Shown here one piece after another: positions 57,597-64,000 of a DNA stretch of 64,000 bases (positions are counted from its first letter, which is position 1; the number at the start of each line of letters is the position of its first letter). A model generated the notes under the pieces. It was not told the origin of the DNA and made no database searches. It saw only the letters and a list, made by a program, of their open reading frames with translations. Source of the DNA: Conoideocrella luteorostrata (taxonomy: Eukaryota > Ascomycota > Sordariomycetes > Hypocreales > Clavicipitaceae); NCBI GenBank assembly GCA_032433595.1, contig JASWJB010000067.1:1-64000 (forward strand), read 5' to 3'. The position numbers were made by a program, and so were the translations under genes.

Positions 57597-60435
57597 TTAC
57601 TCTAATCCAATCCACTCATCCTCGTCATCATCATCAGACTTCTCAGCGGCCCCATGCATGCCCAAGTCAATCATCTTGCTATCAAGATCCGCGCTTCCCT
57701 TTACCAGCTTCACCCCCTTGTCCGTCTCCTTGCCCGCCTGCCCGAGCAGGTAATCCACCATGTACACGTTCTCATCTGCTAACCGTTTAATCTCATCTCT
57801 CATCTTACCCACAGCACGCGAAACAATTCTCAACTCAACATCAACCTTGGCTCTGTTAGCGGTCAACCAAGCCCCGTGCTTATCAATCAGAGCCTTGATC
57901 CACAACAGACAAAACTCAACATGGGGTGACTCCTCAGTCTGAGCAGCTACAAATCGGAGTAATCTTGACACATACACGATTGGTAGGCTTCCTACCGTGA
58001 GGGGGACATCGGATGCAGGAATTGCTTGGAATACACGTTTAATTAGCCCGGCCTCGTTCAAGCGGAATGCCATCACAAGAGCTTTAATGTAGTCGCGCTC
58101 GGATTCTAGAACGTTCAACGTCGATGCGGGCGTGATTTCCATATTTAGATCAAAGGGGTCGAACTGGACGACGCTGTCAAGGCTGTAGATGAGAAGACCT
58201 TCTGTTGAGGCGGCGCAGAAGGCGGTTCCGGCCGGTGAGAATGCAATACCGTTGACCGTCACGGCGGGGAGCTTCTTCCGAGCGGATGGGTCGCCTCCTC
58301 GTTTCGAGCCTGGCAAGCCAGAATCCTTGCGGTCCTCCCGATCCGAAGCCTCGCCTTGGTCGTCTATCTCGTCCGCAGGTCCCGCCTCCGTAAGTCGCTT
58401 GCTGTTGAGAAATTCCTGCGTGCCAGACAGAGAAAGGTTCACACTGACGGTAAATTTCTTTAAAAGGACCATGGTGGTCACCGAATATAGACAGATATAT
58501 TTGCTGTTGCCGCCAGCCAGGAGGCAGCTTCCATCGGTGCTGTATCGAATTGAGTTGAAGCTCTTGGTTCCTGCTACGTTCGCGGCTGTTCGTCGATCGC
58601 TGAACTTTCGTCCTCCGGAAACATCTCGCCGCCCGTCCAAACCAGCAACTTGTTCAGCATCAGCCATGGACCAGAAGGTCAGCTGGCCATCAAGGGTTGA
58701 GATAGCGAGTTGTAACGAGTCGGGTCGGACGGCAATGTCCAACACATCGGCCTGCAGTTGAAGTGGTTCGCTCGTCTGTGTTCGATTGAAGATGGACCAG
58801 ATCCGTGCTGTACGATCCCAGCTACCACTGACGAGAGAGTCCCCGTTTGGCGAAAATGCCAACGTTGATACGGGCCCCTCGTGACCAGACAGCTGATCTA
58901 GGAGTTGCCCGGTTTGTACGGACCAAATATGAATATCGAAAGAGTCCAGTGAACCGGCCGCAACAACCTCACCACTAGGGTCCACAGCCATACAAGAGAA
59001 CGATAGTCTCGTCGGAGCGGTGAATGTGCGGAAATTCCGGTACCTGATAAGATCCCATGCACGGACTGAGCCGTCGAGGCTAGATGTAAATAGCACGTTT
59101 CCCTTCTTGGCGAATTCGCAGGCTGTCACGCCGCTTGTATGTTCAGTAAATGTGACGATACAAAATCCCGATTCGATATCCCAGACCTTGATCTTTCCAT
59201 CATCTGCTGTTGTGATGATACGTTGGCCGTCAGGAGAATAGACGAGAGAGTTCATCGAGTCGAAGTGGCCTTGTTGTTTCAAGATATAAGATTCTGACTG
59301 CCACTCCCATACTAATAATTGACCAAGTTTCGACGCGCCAAATGCAAGCCACTCTCCACTTTTGTTGATGGTGACAAAGTCGATGTCGTTTTGGGAGATG
59401 CTGAGTTTGTGTATATTATTAAAGTCGGGCATCTCGTATAGTCCAAAAATACCATTGGAGAAGCCTGCCACCAAGAGGTTCGATCCCGGATGGAAAGCTG
59501 CGCATCTGACGTGGGCGCTTCCCTGCATGAAGTAGTGTCTTTGGACAATTCTCCATCGCATATCGGAATCGTCATCCGGGTCAAGCATGTCTTCGTCCTC
59601 TTTCGGGTTGATTGGTTTCACATAACGCCAGTCAAATACGGCACCGTCCTTGCTGACAGTGTAAATTGTCTCTTGGTTCTCGGAAAACCACGCGCCAACG
59701 ACCGCTTGCTTGTGACCAGACAAAACAGTCGGCGTGAACCCTTCTTCCTGGGCAAGGCTCCATATCCTCGCTGTTAAATCTTTGGACGCCGTCAGGAAGA
59801 ATCTCGAGTCGCTCGACCACTCAATATGTCGCACAATATTGAAATGACCTGTATGCCTATGATATCTAACAAACGGCGCGAACTCGAGCTCGCCATCGAT
59901 GTTGGTATCGGGCGTAGACGGCACATGCCACACCTCAATCATGCGTCCCAGGCCGACAGCGAAGTGTCTTCCAGAAGGAGAGAATGAGAGAGCTGTGACT
60001 TGTGATTTGAAAGAAAAGTGGTATATGGGTATCCGACGAGGAACATTCGTGAGAATGGCTTGGCCGTCTTCGTCAACGCTGAGGAGGAGGTTGCCGCGGG
60101 GTGTAAGTCCGATTCGCGTAATGTTCTTGCGATGCGCAAATGGTAAAGTGTAGGATTTGTTTCTGCGAGTAGCTCGGTTAGAAGACCTATCATGGCCTTG
60201 AAAGAGTTGTCGCGGCAACTCACTCTACTAGATTGAAGACAGTCACTCGGTTGCCGACTGGAGAGAACAGATGGGTGCCATCAGGACTGTAGAGCAAGTT
60301 GCCCTGGCAGTACACAGTACCTAGCAAGTTCGAGAACTGTCGCAAAATTAGCATATAAGTCGTAGAAAAAGTACAAATAGCTCATGAAGTATGTAGGTGG
60401 TGGTTCTTTTGCATTACCTTGAAGTCGGTCTTCAT
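57597..60435 (-). CDS. pwp2: PWP2, WD40 protein of the U3 snoRNP (small-subunit processome)
   Basis: Three exons, 60435-60418 (MKTDFK), 60336-60224 and 60162-57597, give 898 residues, close to the ~920 of yeast Pwp2. The first exons encode 'FSNLLGTVYCQGNLLYSPDG' and 'NRVTVFNLVENKSYTLPF', the usual PWP2 start. About 12-14 WD40 units follow, with GH...WD spacing such as 'GHEGPVSTLAFSPNGDSLVS' and 'SWDRTARIWSIF'. The C-terminal ~200 residues (ALVMAFRLNEAGLIKRVFQA) are the Utp12 domain that pairs UTP-B proteins. PWP2 (UTP1) is an essential UTP-B subunit acting in the nucleolus on 18S pre-rRNA. An acidic stretch near the end (KSDDDDEDEWIGLE) is typical. No lesion was seen. Confidence 0.96.
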
Positions 60436-61097
60436 AATGTCGTCCACCTATAAAACCATCGTACATGGAGATACTTCAAGATGGTAAAAGGCCAAAAATT
60501 CGACTGGGCGGTCTTATCGATAAGCCGGTGCCGATGATTTTTTTTATTGCGTCCAACCTAGCTGCCAATGGAGACGCCGGCAGATAATTGTTCCTGATCT
60601 CAAATCTAAGCTCAATCCGGCAAAGCGCAAAGCACCGACCGCCTTTCATGGCCCGCCGTTGGGAAGGAAAAAGAGACTGGGGAGCACCGCTTGCTCTGGC
60701 CAGGCTGGCAGGCTGTGGGAAAGCAGCCAATCAGCTATTGTTGGCTGCCGGCCAACGAGGCAAGGGCAGCAAATTTGGATTGGGGGATCACAATGAGATG
60801 AGATGGAGCAGCCCACCAACTGACCCAGCGAGCGAGAACTGTCCGTCCGTGGGGCCAGCAGCGCGCCCAGTAGCGACCCTCCTGTGCAGGCCCCCTTCCG
60901 GTCTGGTGCCCCTGAAGTCAATCAGTCGCTGCCATCCAAGCTACAACCTCCACCTGCTGCATCGAACATCATCCTCGACCCCATCTTGCAATTCGACTCG
61001 CTTCTTTATTGACTTGTCTCTTCTCTGTTGCGTGCTACCGGATCCAAGCTTGAATTTTTCCTGAATCCCCTTTCTTCTCGTATCTCCAATATCTAAG
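60436..61097. other. Divergent promoter region of PWP2 and septin genes
   Basis: About 660 bp separates the two divergent starts. The septin side is CT-rich (60950-61080), like a fungal promoter leader. No gene seen. Confidence 0.65.
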
Positions 61098-62455
61098 ATG
61101 GCTCCAGCTGCCGAGAGCGCTTCACCGATTGGGATTGCCAATCTCCCCAACCAGCGACACAAGATTGTCGCCAAGCGGGGTGCTAGCTTCACCATTATGG
61201 TATGGCATTCCCTTTTATCAGCTCAACCTCATATGCATGGGAATCATATTAAACTGAATTTTATTACTAACTTTCATGGTGTAGGTTGCTGGCGAGTCTG
61301 GCCTCGGAAAGACTACGTTCATCAACACCCTTTTCTCTACCACCATCAAGAACTATGCCGACCACAAGCGTCGACACCAGAAGCAGGTTGACAAGACCGT
61401 TGAGATTGAAATCACCAAGGCTGAACTAGAGGAGAAGTTCTTCAAGGGTATGCAAGACCTGTCATGGTGATTGTGTGCCGCAACATTCATTGACCGAGAT
61501 TCTAGTCCGCTTGACTGTCATTGACACCCCCGGATTCGGCGACTATGTCAACAACCGTGACTCCTGGATGCCCATCATCGAGTTCCTCGACGACCAGCAC
61601 GAATCGTACATGCTCCAGGAGCAGCAGCCCCGTCGCCAGGACAAGATTGACCTGCGTGTCCACGCCTGCTTGTACTTCATTCGCCCTACTGGCCACACCT
61701 TGAAGCCTCTTGACATTGAAGTTATGAAGAGACTCTGCTCCCGTGTTAACTTGATCCCTGTAATTGCCAAGGCTGATACCTTGAGCCCTGCTGACTTGGC
61801 CAAGTTCAAGCAAAGAGTGAGTTGCCTTGATCCTCACATGGTAGCTTCTCTTGGATTTCGTAGCTAACATTACCAGATCATTTCCGTCATTGAGGCCCAA
61901 AACATCAAGATCTACCAGCCTCCAATTGAGGAAGATGATGAAGCAGCCGCCCAGCACGCCCGAAGTCTCATGGCCGCCATGCCTTTCGCCGTTATCGGTT
62001 CCGAGAAGGACGTTAAGACTAGCGATGGCCGCATTGTAAAGGGTCGCCAATATTCATGGGGTGTTGCTGAAGTTGAGAATGAGGACCACTGCGACTTCAA
62101 GAAGCTCCGATCCATCTTAATCCGAACCCATATGCTCGACCTCATTCACACTACCGAGGAGCTTCACTACGAGGCTTACCGCGCCCAGCAAATGGAGACC
62201 CGCAAGTTTGGCGAGGCTCGTCCCCGCAAGCTGGACAACCCCAAGTTCAAGGAGGAGGAGGAAGCCTTGCGCAAGCGTTTCACCGAGCAAGTCAAGATCG
62301 AGGAACAGCGATTCCGACAGTGGGAGCAAAAGCTCATTGCCGAGCGCGATCGTCTCAACAAGGATCTCGAGCAGACCCACGCCCAGATCAAGCAGCTGGA
62401 AACCGAGCTCGAGCAGATGCAGGGCATTGCCGTCCGCAGCCACGGCCGCCGTTAA
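61098..62455 (+). CDS. CDC12: Septin of the Cdc12/AspC class
   Basis: Four exons, 61098-61199, 61285-61447, 61506-61816 and 61877-62455, give 384 residues. The N-terminus 'PIGIANLPNQRHKIV' matches the Cdc12-type start. The GTPase has a G1 P-loop (GESGLGKTTF), G3 (DTPGFGDYV) and G4 (IAKADTL). It is followed by the septin unique element ('GRQYSWGVAEVENEDHCDF', 'LRSILIRTHMLDLI'). The C-terminal ~75 residues (EEQRFRQWEQKLIAERDRL) form a coiled coil. Septins polymerise into filaments at septa, branch points and appressoria. Assignment to the Cdc12 group rests on the N-terminus and the coiled coil. Confidence 0.95.
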
Positions 62456-63378
62456 ATTTAGATTGGCTTCACAAGCGAGCGATGTTATTGTTCAACAAGT
62501 TTGTAATTGTTTCTCTTGCCCATGTGCTCCATCCTGGAGATTAGGTGCAGAGCAGATGATGACAAATCTTGCAATTATGGTCTGTCAATACCACAAGGGG
62601 GGATACAAGGCATTATGGATACTTGCGGAATCTGCTAGTACTATTGGGTGTTTCTTAGAACTCTAGGCTACGTTCTTTGTCAGCCCCGTAGACTGCGGCC
62701 AGTGAAGGCATCTGGAGCCTTTTGACTTGTGCGCCTTGGGCCTCTTTGATGAACTGACTGGGTAATCATGGGAAAGTATAAATCTCCCATTTCTATTACA
62801 ACCAACTGGAAGAGTGCGTAATGCTAGCCTTTTTTTGTTTTTGATCATGTAGCCTTATTTTTATTTGCTCGGTTTATACTCAAGCACCGTTTCTGTCAGC
62901 TAGGCTTTTTTCTTGGCCAATAATAATTCAGACCCAAATTTCATGATATACGGTAAAATCACAAAATGTAGATGTGAGAAGTATGGAAGCAATCGTTGCC
63001 CATAAAATGTAAATGCCTGCATGATGGATTTCGCCTGTTTCCACTGAATATGGGCACCCAGAGCCCCCCGCTAATAAAGCGAAACGTGAACCCAGACATT
63101 GAGGCAGCATTTAGCAAAAAGAAAACTGAGCGGACTGCCGCACTCAACGCTATTCCTAGAACACTACTCCGTTCCCGTGATACCTCATTTCCCGCTACCA
63201 AATCAAAAGAGAGAACGAAGAAATAGCAGAAAACACCTATCCTTGCTTAAGGATACCGGATCCACAGCCGTAAGCTAATTCCGTAGCGGTGAAGACATTC
63301 TCTATATGCAGCCCATCACTTCACCGCGGTTCGCATCTGGTGTGATCACGCTCCGATTTCTCCTCATAGCAAATCATG
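62456..63378. other. Intergenic between convergent septin and kinase genes
   Basis: It holds the two 3' untranslated regions. Short frames only. Nothing else recognised. Confidence 0.65.
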
Positions 63379-64000
63379 CTAGACTGAGTCCATACTTGCT
63401 CTGGTAACAAGCTGCTCGTTTTTGTTGCCTAATCTTGATATTTGCAAGAAGGCGTCCACGCCGTAACCTTCTAGACTGTGCAGATTTAAGTACCCAGCCC
63501 AGTACTCTGCGTACACCCTACTCAAGGGCAAGCCCATGCCTAATCGCAGGTTGGGGGGTCTGCTAGTCAACGAAGAGAGAGAACTCTGATAAGTCGGTGT
63601 TTTGAGGTCGGCTCGGCCTAATTCGTCCTGTACTTGAAGTTCCTGCATGGTGGCAGCCATGCGAGGGACTTGACCCAGATTTTCGAGACGGTCTTGTGAA
63701 TGGGGACCTTTGGAGAAAGACCACAGATAAGGAAGCTCCTCGCGCGGGATGCCACCGCCACGGTCAGATATGCGGAATATAACGTGCTCTTGGTTTTCGC
63801 ATATTGTTACTTCGACGGGGTGAGGGGGTTCGGAGGTGTCTTGTTTCTGGTGCCGTTCAATAACGGCTTGAACGGAGTTGCGGAGGAGCTCGCTGATTAT
63901 GTATTCGATGTGGTTGAGGATGTAAGGAAAGTTAGCATCCAGGTGGCCTGCGACTTTGACTTCAGGAATGTGGGCATCGGGGCCGTTGGTGCATCGGGCG
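63379..64000 (-). CDS. Mitochondrial PDK/BCKDK-family kinase, C-terminal part (runs off the window)
   Basis: The minus-strand frame is open from the window edge to the stop at 63379-63381, about 206 codons. It contains the GHKL ATPase boxes: N-box 'IEYIISELLRNSVQAVIE', G1 box 'ISDRGGGIP' and G2 box 'RLGMGLPLSRVYAEYWAG', then 'LHSLEGYGVDAFLQI'. This is the protein kinase family that phosphorylates the E1 subunit of pyruvate or branched-chain 2-oxoacid dehydrogenase in the mitochondrial matrix. Which of the two it targets cannot be told from this part; fungi have both. The 5' exons and any mitochondrial presequence lie beyond base 64000. An insert between G1 and G2 (~45 residues, 'MAATMQELQVQDELGRADL') is longer than in animal enzymes. 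Confidence 0.88.
   Translation of the reverse strand, partial: ARCTNGPDAHIPEVKVAGHLDANFPYILNHIEYIISELLRNSVQAVIERHQKQDTSEPPHPVEVTICENQEHVIFRISDRGGGIPREELPYLWSFSKGPHSQDRLENLGQVPRMAATMQELQVQDELGRADLKTPTYQSSLSSLTSRPPNLRLGMGLPLSRVYAEYWAGYLNLHSLEGYGVDAFLQISRLGNKNEQLVTRASMDSV

Overview
The window is genomic DNA of a filamentous ascomycete, most likely a hypocrealean (Sordariomycete) fungus. The evidence is genes split by 50-100 bp GT...AG introns, a class I hydrophobin, a Pth11-type fungal rhodopsin-domain membrane protein, an NLR-type NB-ARC/TPR pseudogene, a 14-exon highly reducing polyketide synthase (HR-PKS) and a septin of the Cdc12/AspC class. The enterotoxin-A-like ADP-ribosyltransferase gene is typical of insect-associated Clavicipitaceae and Ophiocordycipitaceae, but the genus is inference. 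All splice junctions given were worked out by hand from reading frame, splice-site consensus and remembered family alignments.

Left third (1-23 kb) is gene-poor and accessory. It holds a secreted DUF6528-like protein, a solo LTR with terminal inverted repeats and target-site duplication, a rhodopsin-domain membrane protein, a secreted protein ending in EDEL, an SDR, a MITE-like element, a hydrophobin, a SMI1/KNR4-like pseudogene with four in-frame stops, a small secreted protein with a His/Asn-Cys motif, and a two-domain ADP-ribosyltransferase-like secreted protein whose catalytic residues look lost. Long intergenic stretches carry no supportable gene.

Middle third (23-57 kb) looks like a secondary-metabolism neighbourhood that is partly decaying. 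In order it holds: a GMC oxidoreductase; a possible 2OG-Fe(II)-oxygenase-fold protein without a convincing start; an ankyrin-like remnant; an amidase pseudogene; a bicovalent-FAD BBE-like oxidase; a secreted type-B carboxylesterase; an NLR pseudogene; an apparently intact HR-PKS (KS-AT-DH-CMeT-ER-KR-ACP, 2550 codons after splicing); an HsbA-like secreted protein; a broken fragment of an alpha-oxoamine-synthase-type PLP enzyme; and a questin-oxidase-like gene. The most interesting point is the pairing of an HR-PKS lacking a release domain with a nearby alpha-oxoamine synthase remnant. In sphinganine-analogue pathways such as fumonisin, that enzyme class releases the polyketide. No transcription factor, transporter or P450 gene was seen.

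Right end (57-64 kb) is conserved housekeeping sequence: the U3 snoRNP protein PWP2, the septin CDC12, and the C-terminal part of a mitochondrial PDK/BCKDK-family kinase that runs off the window. The accessory/core boundary therefore lies near 56.4-57.6 kb.
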